Positions 1 through 7,287 of a DNA stretch of 19,833 nucleotides are shown in pieces (within the stretch, counting starts at the first letter, position 1; every line of letters begins with the position of its first letter). Position numbers and translations under genes: made by a program. The notes beneath the pieces are model-generated. The model saw only the letters and a program-made list of their open reading frames with translations. It was not told the origin of the DNA and ran no database searches. The stretch is taken from NCBI GenBank assembly GCA_021731345.1, contig JAKFXO010000022.1, forward strand, positions 1 through 19,833. Reading direction: 5' to 3'. The DNA is from Candidatus Peribacterales bacterium (GTDB lineage: Bacteria; Patescibacteriota; Gracilibacteria; Peribacterales; Peribacteraceae).

Positions 1-801
1 GATGTGGAAACGGTACTTACCCGGCATTGCTTTGCGCACGAGTGGGATGACGTCCCTGAGCACAAATTCCACGATGACGCGGTTATGACCCATATTGTAG
101 TTGGATGTCAGATAGACGACGTCTAATACCTCTTTGTCACGGTGCGTGCGCTCTACGAGGCACTGCGAGAGGCCTCGGAGTGGCAACGTTGTGGCGTACT
201 TTGCTCCCAGTTTTTTGTACCACCTCTCTTCATTAGGGGAGACAGCGAGAACGGCATCACTTTTTTTGGATACCATCCATTCACTCACATACTTCGGCAT
301 CGCTTTCAGGATCGATGTGATACTGCGATCGTGATCATCCATACACTGCGCTGCTTCATTGTTCGATGACTTTAAGATCACCGGAATGCCGTACGCATGG
401 AAAATGTCCGCCATTGGCCAGTGGCTGCAGTACTCGAGCCACGCGACTGTCGGCTTAAATTCTTCGATCATCTTTTTGACGACTGCGATGTACGCGGGAT
501 CAGCGAACTCCAGCGCGGCGCCATCGAGCCAGCCAAAGTTGAGAAACGGAAGCCACGGCTTTTTCAGCAGAAGTTTCCATGCTTGTTTCATGTGAGGCAC
601 GAGCGTCATGTCCACTCCCTCATGATCAAAAACGGCCTGCAGAGCCACTTTATCTTGGAAGTCATGATAACGGCCGATAACTTTCACATCGTGTCCCAGT
701 TCCTTCATAAATTTCATGCCGAAGAACCTGTCCTGCTGGCACGCACCCGGCATCGGGTACGGTGCCCACGGCGTAAGAATGAGGACGCGTTGCTTGTTCA
801 T
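1..801 (-). CDS. GT4-like glycosyltransferase, N-terminal part (cut by left edge)
   Basis: An uninterrupted minus-strand frame runs from an ATG at 801 to base 1, giving 267 codons with no stop; the C-terminus lies outside the window. The protein starts MNKQRVLILTPWAPYPMPGA, the usual first beta strand and loop of a GT-B retaining glycosyltransferase. It continues with a helix ending KELGHDVKVIG, then a second acceptor-domain signature near residues 195-210 (AVLAVSPNEERWYKKLGAK). The catalytic GT4 C-terminal domain is not visible, so donor and linkage cannot be judged. The start lies 2 nt after the stop of the FkbM-like gene with no Shine-Dalgarno motif, so it is probably translated by coupling as the last visible gene of the minus-strand operon beginning at 4967. 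The family call is fairly safe; the sugar specificity is unknown. Confidence 0.8.
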   Translation of the reverse strand, partial: MNKQRVLILTPWAPYPMPGACQQDRFFGMKFMKELGHDVKVIGRYHDFQDKVALQAVFDHEGVDMTLVPHMKQAWKLLLKKPWLPFLNFGWLDGAALEFADPAYIAVVKKMIEEFKPTVAWLEYCSHWPMADIFHAYGIPVILKSSNNEAAQCMDDHDRSITSILKAMPKYVSEWMVSKKSDAVLAVSPNEERWYKKLGAKYATTLPLRGLSQCLVERTHRDKEVLDVVYLTSNYNMGHNRVIVEFVLRDVIPLVRKAMPGKYRFHI

Positions 802-803
802 GC

Positions 804-1700
804 TTAGGAGATGACGGTCGAAGAGAGATGTTCTGTCCCACGCACATCGCAGAGCAAACGAAGCACGCTGTTTGCATAAAGGTCGTGCTTGGCTTTTGCG
901 TAGCGCTTCAAGTTTTCGATGAACTCCGGATTTTGCTGTGCGATACGGACATTGATCCAGCAGGCATTCGCTTCGATGAATGCGGAACCGAATTCGAGCT
1001 CACCCTGCTTTGTCATCTGGAAGAGAGTGAAGCCCTGACTTTCCAGGTATTCGTTTATCGCTTCGTACGTTTTCTCATTTTCGTAGATCGGTTTCATGCG
1101 GACTTCAAGCTCCAGTGCCGCAACACCTGAAAGTGTGTTTTTTGCTCCCTGCAGCACCGCAAGCTCGGCCCCCTGTACATCGATCTGTAGAAAGTCGATG
1201 GTCGGGAGTTTAGATTTCAGTGCATCGATGGTCGTGACGTTGATCGTTTCTGTTCCGACAACCTCGAAAGGTCGCGTGTTCCAGCAGAGCGGAGTGACAA
1301 CACGCTTGATGGCAGCTTCATCTGGCTTGAGGAGTGAGCACCAGCCGCGCGCCTTCGTGATGTACAGGGGGGCGGTACCGTCTTTGTCCGCAAATGCATG
1401 TGGAACGATCCAATCAAACGCTTTGGTTGCCTGCATTTTTGCGAGTCCTGTGGATTCTGGTTCTACACCGATCGTTTTTACTTTGCCACGGAGCCGAAGC
1501 CACTTCGTATACGGATCAGCTCCACCTCGTCCGCCCACTTGCATGACCGTGAACAGCTTCCCCGTCTTCGTATTGTCGTTCGTTGCGGTGATGCCTGATA
1601 CCACGGTACCGAGGAGCAGCACGGACGCCTGCTTCAAGACCGGAAGCCGGAGTACGGAAACGATGAACTTGCGTACGTTCTTCATGGACGCAGTGTACAT
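804..1700 (-). CDS. FkbM family SAM-dependent methyltransferase
   Basis: The 298-residue product is predicted to transfer a methyl group from S-adenosylmethionine to a glycan or sugar hydroxyl. The diagnostic FkbM block is present at about residues 168-186: IDFLQIDVQGAELAVLQGA. SAM-binding motif I is seen as TVMQVGGRGG (51-60), where the usual Asp of the D-V/I-G-A motif is Gln54; the acidic residue of motif II is kept in GVEPE (78-82). The frame is open further upstream to 1787, but that extension lies inside the preceding gene and reads as low-complexity basic sequence. I chose ATG 1700, which has AGGG just upstream and lies 5 nt after the preceding TAG. ATG 1685 is a possible alternative. 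Its place between sugar-nucleotide enzymes and a glycosyltransferase supports a cap or side-group O-methylation of the polysaccharide. Confidence 0.85.
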   Translation of the reverse strand: MYTASMKNVRKFIVSVLRLPVLKQASVLLLGTVVSGITATNDNTKTGKLFTVMQVGGRGGADPYTKWLRLRGKVKTIGVEPESTGLAKMQATKAFDWIVPHAFADKDGTAPLYITKARGWCSLLKPDEAAIKRVVTPLCWNTRPFEVVGTETINVTTIDALKSKLPTIDFLQIDVQGAELAVLQGAKNTLSGVAALELEVRMKPIYENEKTYEAINEYLESQGFTLFQMTKQGELEFGSAFIEANACWINVRIAQQNPEFIENLKRYAKAKHDLYANSVLRLLCDVRGTEHLSSTVIS

Positions 1701-1705
1701 GATCC

Positions 1706-2722
1706 CTAGGCCTTGATTCCGAGCTTTTTCATGTCCGAGGTCATCATAATGTCTGCGAGTTCTTTGAGCGTGGTCTTCGCTTGCCACCCTAAAACCTTCT
1801 TCGCTTTTGACGCGTCACCGATGAAGGCCTCTTTCGCAACCGTCGGACGTTTGAATCTCGGATCGATGCGGACGATGACGTTTCCTTTTGCGTCTTTGTA
1901 CGTTTCGTCATCACCGTCACCCGACTTCGTCCACTTCATGCCCGTGCAGTCGAGACAGTGCTCCAGAAATTCGCGTACTGAATGACGATGGCCGGTAGCG
2001 AGTACGAAGTCGTCAGGTTTTTCCTGCTGCATCATGAGCCACATTCCCTCCACAAATTCTTTTGCGTAACCCCAGTCGCGCTTTGCTTCTAAGTTTCCCA
2101 GCGCCAGACAGTCCTGCCTTCCGGTCATAATGCGTGCGAGCGAGAGCGTGATCTTTCGCGTCACGTAACTTTCATCACGCCTTGGCGATTCATGGTTATA
2201 GAGGATGCCGTTCACTGCGAACATGCCATAGCTCTCGCGGTAGTTTCTCGTGATGTAGAAGCCATAGGCCTTGGCTGTCGCGTAGGGGTTTCTGGGGGAG
2301 AACGGTGTTTGTTCATTCTGCGGGCTGATGGTCGTGTCCCCGAAGAGTTCGCTGCTGCTTGCCTGATAAAAACGTGCCGGACATTCTGTGCGATGCAACG
2401 TTTCTAGAATGCGCGTGACACCGAGACCGGTGATATCCGCGGTGTGTTCGGGAACGCTGAAGCTTAAGTTGATCTGACTCTGTGCCCCAAGATTGTAAAC
2501 CTCGTCGGGACGCACTGTGTTGATGACGCGTACGAGCGAGTTACAGTCTGAGAGATCGCCGAAATGGCGCGTCATCGCTCCACCCTCTGACGTGCTGCGG
2601 GATTCCGCATGGGAACGCTCGAGTCCGTGTACGTCGTATCCTTTGCTCGCAAGAAGTTCAGAAAGATAGGAACCGTCCTGCCCGCTCGAGCCGATGATGA
2701 GTGCGGAGCGCTGTGATGACAT
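1706..2722 (-). CDS. Divergent GDP-mannose 4,6-dehydratase-like SDR (second, paralogous copy)
   Basis: The 338-residue extended SDR is clearly homologous to the Gmd encoded immediately upstream. It keeps the GxxGxxG fold as GSSGQDG (11-17) and a catalytic set of Ser123, Glu125 (SSSEL), Tyr147 and Lys151 (YATAK). It differs in three visible ways. The arginine-rich loop (RRASTFNRGRIEHMF in the neighbour, residues 35-49) is replaced by a segment about 10 residues shorter, with ERSHAESRS. QSHVGVSF becomes QSQINLSF. The normally invariant PRRGE becomes PRRDE. The start was set at ATG 2722 (MSSQRSALIIG), 7 nt after the stop of the upstream copy; upstream in-frame sequence overlaps that gene. It may still be a Gmd, or may have become a 4-ketoreductase or epimerase acting on the GDP-4-keto sugar. 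The sequence alone does not decide. Confidence 0.85.
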   Translation of the reverse strand: MSSQRSALIIGSSGQDGSYLSELLASKGYDVHGLERSHAESRSTSEGGAMTRHFGDLSDCNSLVRVINTVRPDEVYNLGAQSQINLSFSVPEHTADITGLGVTRILETLHRTECPARFYQASSSELFGDTTISPQNEQTPFSPRNPYATAKAYGFYITRNYRESYGMFAVNGILYNHESPRRDESYVTRKITLSLARIMTGRQDCLALGNLEAKRDWGYAKEFVEGMWLMMQQEKPDDFVLATGHRHSVREFLEHCLDCTGMKWTKSGDGDDETYKDAKGNVIVRIDPRFKRPTVAKEAFIGDASKAKKVLGWQAKTTLKELADIMMTSDMKKLGIKA

Positions 2723-2729
2723 ACAAGTC

Positions 2730-3770
2730 TTAGAGCGTGATGCCCACTTTCTTGCAGTCCTCGACGAGCATGATCTTCGCAAGCTCCTCGAGTGTCGTCT
2801 TCGGCTCCCATCCAAGCTCTCTCTTTGCCTTGGATGCGTCACCGACGAGCAGATCCACTTCAGCCGGACGCTTGTAGCGCGGGTCGATCTTCACGATCGC
2901 TTTGCCTTTATCGTCCTTGTAGACCTCGTCATCGCCTTTGCCCGACTTCGTCCACTTGAATCCGGCGTGCGTGAGACAAAGCTCCAAGAATTCGCGAACA
3001 GAGTGCGCTGTGCCGGTTGCAAGAACGTAGTCATCAGGCTTTTCCTGCTGCAACATGCGCCACATTCCCTCAACGAATTCTTTCGCGTAACCCCAGTCAC
3101 GTCGTGCTTCCAAGTTTCCGAGATACAGACAGTCCTGCGTACCGGCCAGCATGCGCGCGATGGTGATGGTGATTTTGCGAGTGACGAAACTTTCACCGCG
3201 GCGTGGTGATTCGTGGTTAAAGAGGATGCCGTTCACCGCGAACATGTCGTAGCTTTCGCGATAGTTTTTCGTGAGGTAGTACGCGTATGCCTTAGCGCAA
3301 GCGTACGGACTGCGCGGATAGAACGGCGTCGTTTCCTTCTGTGGAGTTTCCATCACCTTGCCGTACAGCTCGCTGCTGGATGCCTGGTAGAACTTGGCAG
3401 GAAGTCCGCTCGTGCGGAGTGTCTCCAGCATGCGCGCAACTCCGATGCCCGTGACGTCGCCGGTGTTTTCCGGAATTTCGAAGCTCACGCCGACGTGGCT
3501 CTGCGCTCCGAGGTTATAGATCTCGTCTGGCTTTGAAATAGTGAGAATTCTTAGGAGTGAGTTCGTGTCGCTCAAGTCTCCGTAGTGGAGGAAGAGCGGC
3601 TTCTTCGTCGCATGCGGGTCTGTGAACATGTGTTCGATTCTTCCGCGGTTGAACGTGGAAGCGCGGCGTACAAGTCCGTGGACTTCGTATCCTTTCTCAA
3701 GCAGAAGTTCTGCGAGGTACGAGCCGTCTTGGCCCGTGATACCAGTGATGAGTGCGCGTTTCATAGCCAT
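2730..3770 (-). CDS. gmd: GDP-mannose 4,6-dehydratase
   Basis: The 346-residue protein converts GDP-D-mannose to GDP-4-keto-6-deoxy-D-mannose using bound NADP(H), in the cytoplasm. The sequence is textbook Gmd: ALITGITGQDGSYLAELLLEKGYEVHG at the N-terminus, arginine-rich cofactor loop RRASTFNRGRIEHMF (35-49), AQSHV (89-93), SSSELYG (131-137, Ser132 in place of the usual Thr), Glu134, Tyr156 and Lys160, and FNHESPRRGESFVTRKI. Length matches the family (about 345-375). Two ATGs are possible, 3770 (MAMKRAL) and 3764 (MKRAL); neither has a clear ribosome-binding site. It follows the ColD-like gene after 27 nt and precedes its own paralogue by 7 nt. Its product is the substrate of the ColD-like enzyme, so the two genes form a pathway pair. 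Confidence 0.95.
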   Translation of the reverse strand: MAMKRALITGITGQDGSYLAELLLEKGYEVHGLVRRASTFNRGRIEHMFTDPHATKKPLFLHYGDLSDTNSLLRILTISKPDEIYNLGAQSHVGVSFEIPENTGDVTGIGVARMLETLRTSGLPAKFYQASSSELYGKVMETPQKETTPFYPRSPYACAKAYAYYLTKNYRESYDMFAVNGILFNHESPRRGESFVTRKITITIARMLAGTQDCLYLGNLEARRDWGYAKEFVEGMWRMLQQEKPDDYVLATGTAHSVREFLELCLTHAGFKWTKSGKGDDEVYKDDKGKAIVKIDPRYKRPAEVDLLVGDASKAKRELGWEPKTTLEELAKIMLVEDCKKVGITL

Positions 3771-3797
3771 GGGAAAAATGAGGGAATCGGACAGAGT

Positions 3798-4967
3798 CTA
3801 CAGGAGGCCGCACATGAGCTGTACTTCGGCGTCCGTGAGATCGGGATTATTTGCGAAGTAGAAGCCCTGCGAGTGGATAATGCGAGAGTTCGGACAGTCG
3901 GCTTTTGGCAGCTCTTTTGTCCAGAACGGATGGGTTGTGATGTCACCTGTGATGATTGGCCTCACTTCTACCCCCGCATCCTCAAAACGTTTCACGGTGT
4001 CTGCCAAAATCTTCGGAGATTTAGCGACGAGCGGCATCGCGAAGTTCGAAAGACGCTCGATGTGATCTGCTTTCAGTGGGTAGTAGCGATCTTCATGCTT
4101 CTGTGCGGCGGCGTGGAAGCGTACGAAGTTGTCACTGCGCTTCTTGATCGTCGGTTCGAGCATTGGAAGTTGCAGGTAACCAAGGAAACCGGAGATTTCC
4201 GTTGTGCGCAGGTTGTATGCGGACTCGTAGAATGTGTAGCGTGCGTGGAAATCATCGACGCCGTGCTTTGTGCGTAGAGTCTTCTGCTCCTCTGTTGTCA
4301 GGTTTCTGTCCCAACCGTGAGCGCGAACCATGAGAACCATGGACGCAAGCTCTCGGTCATCCGTGCAGATCATGCCGCCTTCGATGGTGCTCAAGTGATG
4401 CCCGACAAAGAAGGAGAATGTAGATGCGAGCCCAAAGTTTCCCAGAAGCTTTCCTTTATAGCGTGTGCCGAGCGACTCGCAGTTGTCTTCGAGTAAGATC
4501 ACTCCTTTCTTCTTGCAGAGCGTCGCAATGCCTTCGATATCACCGCAGAATCCGAGCACGTTGGTAATGAAGACGGCCTTCAGTCCATCAATATGCTTTT
4601 CTAGTAGAGCAGCCGTCATATTCAGGTGCTCGAGTCCACAGTCGATGGCGACCGGAATGAGGCCAAGCTGCATGACGGGCATGACGTTCGTTGCCCATGT
4701 CACGGCTGAAACGCCGACCTTGTCTCCTTTCTTCAGGCGGCCGAGATTGAGGAGAGCTTGAATGAGCCCTAGGTTTGCCGCACTGCCGCTACTGACGAGC
4801 ACGGATGTTGATCGTTCCTGATATGCGCAAAATGCTTTCTCAAAGGCTGCACACTGTTCGCCCATGCTGAGCCGCGGAGACGTCTTCACAAACTCCGCCA
4901 GACGTTCACGCGTACGCGCTTCATCAAAGAATGTGGAGCGCATGAGGGGAATCTTGATCGGAGTCAT
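3798..4967 (-). CDS. colD: GDP-4-keto-6-deoxymannose 3-dehydratase (ColD-like, PLP-dependent)
   Basis: This 389-residue protein has the DegT/DnrJ/EryC1 aminotransferase fold: SSGSAANLG (59-67), phosphate-binding region, and LLEDNCESLGT (158-168) with the PLP-ring Asp161. The position that carries the PLP-lysine in ordinary sugar aminotransferases (Ser plus five) is a histidine: FSFFVGHHLSTIEGG, Ser185 to His190. ColD of E. coli has this same replacement (His188) and removes the C-3 hydroxyl of GDP-4-keto-6-deoxymannose, using glutamate to form PMP. It is a step towards GDP-colitose. Gmd, which makes that substrate, is the next gene. A plain aminotransferase (perosamine synthase) is unlikely without the lysine. 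The CDP-linked E1/RfbH family shares the His but lacks the GHHLSTIEGG context and carries an iron-sulphur cysteine cluster not obvious here. It is the first gene of its operon, with ATG at 4967 and a -10 hexamer just upstream. Confidence 0.85.
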   Translation of the reverse strand: MTPIKIPLMRSTFFDEARTRERLAEFVKTSPRLSMGEQCAAFEKAFCAYQERSTSVLVSSGSAANLGLIQALLNLGRLKKGDKVGVSAVTWATNVMPVMQLGLIPVAIDCGLEHLNMTAALLEKHIDGLKAVFITNVLGFCGDIEGIATLCKKKGVILLEDNCESLGTRYKGKLLGNFGLASTFSFFVGHHLSTIEGGMICTDDRELASMVLMVRAHGWDRNLTTEEQKTLRTKHGVDDFHARYTFYESAYNLRTTEISGFLGYLQLPMLEPTIKKRSDNFVRFHAAAQKHEDRYYPLKADHIERLSNFAMPLVAKSPKILADTVKRFEDAGVEVRPIITGDITTHPFWTKELPKADCPNSRIIHSQGFYFANNPDLTDAEVQLMCGLL

Positions 4968-4973
4968 GCGGAA

Positions 4974-4979
4974 ATCGTA
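4974..4979 (-). promoter_or_regulatory. Putative -10 hexamer of colD operon (leaderless arrangement)
   Basis: Minus-strand TACGAT ends 6 nt before the ATG at 4967. No convincing -35 hexamer is found at 16-18 nt. The placement matches the -10/N7/start pattern seen before other genes in this window and would give an mRNA starting at or near the A of the start codon. Confidence 0.4.
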
Positions 4980-4997
4980 CCATGTTTCCGGTTTGTT

Positions 4998-5025
4998 TTG
5001 ACGGCAAACGAAGTCCCCCTACACT
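4998..5025 (+). promoter_or_regulatory. Putative sigma-70-type promoter for the GT4/wecB operon
   Basis: A -35 hexamer TTGACG (4998-5003) and a -10 hexamer TACACT (5020-5025) are separated by 16 nt. Exactly 7 nt follow before the second of two adjacent ATGs (5033). The expected transcription start falls at the start codon, so the mRNA would be leaderless. Confidence 0.6.
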
Positions 5026-5032
5026 CCTCATG

Positions 5033-6205
5033 ATGAAAGTCGCGTACTGCACCAACGTACGGCTTCCGAGCGAGCGTGCCCATGGGCATCAGATCGCTAA
5101 GGTTACGGAGGCTCTGAAGGATATGGGCCACGAGATCGAGATATTTGCACCGTATCGCAAGAACGTCATCGAACAGTCGTTCGAGTCGTACTACGGCATC
5201 ACGTCTCCGATCCGTCTCCATCACCTCGGTTCTACCGACGGAATTGCCGCATGGTGGGCACCTGGCATCGTGGGGCTCAAGCTCACGACATACTTGCTCG
5301 GTAAAAATCTTCGCAAAATTCTGAAGAGCAGGCCGCAGGATTTTGATTTTTTGTATACCCGCACGCCTGAGCTCTTGCCGTACGTGACTGGTCTCGGCAT
5401 TCCGGTGATCTTAGAACTTCATCGCATCCCGAGAATCGGCACGCGAAAATTTTTGCGGCTTCTTCGTTCGTGCAAACTCATCGTCGCCTTGACGAGCCCC
5501 ATGCGCCAAGCACTCATTGATATGGGTGTGTCCGACGTTCCGGTGATCGTAGAAGGGGACGGTGTCGACTTACACGATTTTGAGGCATTGCCGTCGATCA
5601 AAGATACGCGATCATCGCTTGGTGTTGCGGAAAACACGCCACTCATCGTCTACGCCGGACAACTCAAATCCATGGGTCTTTCCAAGGGTATCCCCGAGCT
5701 TTTGTCGGCACTCGAGCTGTTGCACGACCGTGGTCTTGAGTTTCGTGCTGTCATCGCGGGTGGGCCTGAGTCCGAGAAGGATCGTTTCATCGAATCCATG
5801 TCTGAGGGCCTGAAGTCACGTGTTCATTTCACTGGTCACATTGCTCACCTCAAGATTCCGACACTCCTCACGGCTGCTGATATTTTGGTGTACCCCGCAC
5901 CGAAGTCCGAGCACCTTTTCTATACTCGCGATACATCGCCACTCAAACTCTTTGAGTACATGGCCGCAGGTAAGCCAATCGTCGCCGCAGATTTACCGCC
6001 ACTCCATGACGCAGTCGACTCCTCTATGGTCACATTCTGCGAGCCTGGCAGCGGAGATTCGCTTGCTCAGGCCATTCTCATGGTGCTTGAGCATCGCGAG
6101 GAATCACAGAAAAAAGCCCGGCTAGCACGTGGTCATGTGGAGCAATTTACGTGGGAAAAGCGCATGGAGCGCATCCTGAAGGCTGCTAGACTGATCACGT
6201 CATGA
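5033..6205 (+). CDS. GT4 family glycosyltransferase
   Basis: The 390-residue GT-B retaining glycosyltransferase begins MKVAYCTNVRLPSERAHGHQ, a common GT4 start. A typical interdomain acceptor segment (LIVALTSPMRQALIDMGV) and donor-domain strand IVYAGQLKSMGLSKGIPELL follow. Near the C-terminus it has the nucleotide-sugar signature SPLKLFEYMAAGKPIVAADLPPLHD, holding the second Glu of the EX7E motif. The frame is open from 4982, but ATG 5033 (or 5030, one codon earlier) fits family alignments and the -10 box placed 7 nt upstream. Its stop overlaps the wecB start in an ATGA, showing translational coupling. The transferred sugar cannot be read from the sequence. It diverges from colD across a 65-bp gap. 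Confidence 0.9.
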   Translation: MKVAYCTNVRLPSERAHGHQIAKVTEALKDMGHEIEIFAPYRKNVIEQSFESYYGITSPIRLHHLGSTDGIAAWWAPGIVGLKLTTYLLGKNLRKILKSRPQDFDFLYTRTPELLPYVTGLGIPVILELHRIPRIGTRKFLRLLRSCKLIVALTSPMRQALIDMGVSDVPVIVEGDGVDLHDFEALPSIKDTRSSLGVAENTPLIVYAGQLKSMGLSKGIPELLSALELLHDRGLEFRAVIAGGPESEKDRFIESMSEGLKSRVHFTGHIAHLKIPTLLTAADILVYPAPKSEHLFYTRDTSPLKLFEYMAAGKPIVAADLPPLHDAVDSSMVTFCEPGSGDSLAQAILMVLEHREESQKKARLARGHVEQFTWEKRMERILKAARLITS

Positions 6206-7272
6206 CGACGATTCTCAGTAGCGCCTCCGCACGTCCGAACTTTGTGAAGCTCGCGGCGGTTCATCACGCACTCGCGAAGCGCGAGGGTGCGAAGCACATG
6301 ATCGTGCATACCGGACAGCACTACGATCCGCTGCTTTCAGATATTTTTTTCAAGCAACTTAGTATTTCGGAGCCAGATCAGAACCTTGGCGTGAAAGGCG
6401 GCGCGAGCCGGGAAGAGACGATTCAGATGACGAGTGATGCGATGAAGCCAGTGTTGAAGCTCGCTCGTCCGGACATCGTTCTCGTGTACGGAGACGTAAA
6501 TGGCGCCGTGGGAGCAGCGAGAGCTGCTGCCGATCTTGGTATCAAAATTGGGCATGTCGAAGCAGGTCTTCGTTCGTTTGATACTGATATGCCTGAAGAG
6601 TTGAATCGTATAGAGATTGATTCACTTGCTGATGAATTATTTGTGTCTGAAAAGTCTGGCGTTGATCACTTGAAAAAAGAAGGCGTGAAAGGTCGAGTCC
6701 ACTTCGTTGGCAATACGATGATCGATACGCTTGTTCGTATGACGCCAGCCATCGATGTTGCACGCCTACCTTTTGACCTTCCATCGCGTTACGCAGTAGC
6801 GACGTTGCATCGTCCTTCGAATGTCGATACGAAAGAAGCGCTCGAGCGAAACATCACTTTTCTGGCTGAAGTTGCAGAGAAATGTCCACTCGTTTTACCG
6901 CTTCACAGGCGCACACAAACGGCTCTTGCGACGTATGGGCTAAAGCTGAGTGATCGCATCCAGTCAATTGATCCACTCGGATACGTGGAGTTTTTGCGTC
7001 TCGTCGCTTCGGCCGAATTCATCCTTACCGATTCAGGCGGCATTCAGGAGGAAGCAACGTTCTTGCAGAAGAGATGTTTCACGTTGCGCAGAAATACGGA
7101 GCGTCCTGCGACCATGAAAAGTGGTAGCAATGTTCTCATTGATCCTGAGAAGTCATCAGATAGAGAGGCAGTGTTCGCATTTGCAGCGAAGTCAGTAAAG
7201 TTTTCCGTGGATATTCCGGAACTCTGGGACGGCAAGGCAGGGGAGAGGATTGCCGATGCGCTGTGTGATTGA
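6202..7272 (+). CDS. wecB: UDP-N-acetylglucosamine 2-epimerase (non-hydrolysing)
   Basis: The 356-residue protein interconverts UDP-GlcNAc and UDP-ManNAc. It has ASARPNFVKLAAV (8-20, in place of the usual GTRPE), VHTGQHYD (35-42), YGDVNG (96-101, catalytic Asp98), GHVEAGLRS (117-125, Glu120), MPEELNR (130-136, Glu133), ATLHRPSNVD with the UDP-contacting His, and TDSGGIQEEA plus a TERP-x-T/E-x4-G segment near residues 270-310. These are the conserved active-site blocks. Length is close to the E. coli enzyme. It starts inside the ATGA overlap with the preceding glycosyltransferase. UDP-ManNAc can be oxidised to UDP-ManNAcA by the dehydrogenase encoded on the opposite strand at 8864-10048, so the two form a likely wecB/wecC pair although they are not in one operon. 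Confidence 0.92.
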   Translation: MTTILSSASARPNFVKLAAVHHALAKREGAKHMIVHTGQHYDPLLSDIFFKQLSISEPDQNLGVKGGASREETIQMTSDAMKPVLKLARPDIVLVYGDVNGAVGAARAAADLGIKIGHVEAGLRSFDTDMPEELNRIEIDSLADELFVSEKSGVDHLKKEGVKGRVHFVGNTMIDTLVRMTPAIDVARLPFDLPSRYAVATLHRPSNVDTKEALERNITFLAEVAEKCPLVLPLHRRTQTALATYGLKLSDRIQSIDPLGYVEFLRLVASAEFILTDSGGIQEEATFLQKRCFTLRRNTERPATMKSGSNVLIDPEKSSDREAVFAFAAKSVKFSVDIPELWDGKAGERIADALCD

Positions 7273-7278
7273 TAGAGT
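7250..7278 (+). promoter_or_regulatory. Putative internal promoter before the GT-C gene
   Basis: TTGCCG (7250-7255), a 17-nt spacer and TAGAGT (7273-7278) lie across the end of wecB and the 15-nt gap. The start codon of the membrane glycosyltransferase is 9 nt beyond the -10. This would again yield an essentially leaderless transcript, and would let the third gene of the unit be expressed separately. Confidence 0.4.
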
Positions 7279-7287
7279 GACTTCTGC

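Larger units (their letters stand above)
1706..3770 (-). repeat. Tandem direct duplication of gmd-like genes (diverged)
   Basis: Two adjacent, same-strand genes (3770-2730 and 2722-1706) encode homologous proteins that align nearly end to end. Shared blocks include GNLEA-RDWGYAKEFVEGMW, the QQEKPDD-VLATG segment, SVREFLE-CL and the terminal GDASKAK--LGW. The nucleotide sequences are still visibly similar in these blocks, but there are many differences and a roughly 10-codon deletion in the first third of the downstream copy. This looks like an old gene duplication followed by divergence rather than a recent one. Confidence 0.8.

Noticed and set aside
1096..1716. 206-codon plus-strand frame opposite the FkbM gene
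   Set aside because: Low-complexity Ser/Thr/Pro-rich translation, no start signal, and fully antisense to a gene with clear family motifs.
3585..4277. 230-codon plus-strand frame opposite gmd and colD
   Set aside because: It crosses the gap between two strong minus-strand genes and has no recognisable domain.
3798..4967. Perosamine synthase or other 4-aminotransferase
   Set aside because: No lysine at the PLP-anchoring position; His190 in the ColD-type context points to dehydration instead.
4991..5009. Inverted repeat GTTTG-N9-CAAAC in the colD/GT4 intergenic region as an operator
   Set aside because: Only 5-bp arms, which occur by chance, and the pairing does not extend outward; no regulator gene is present nearby.
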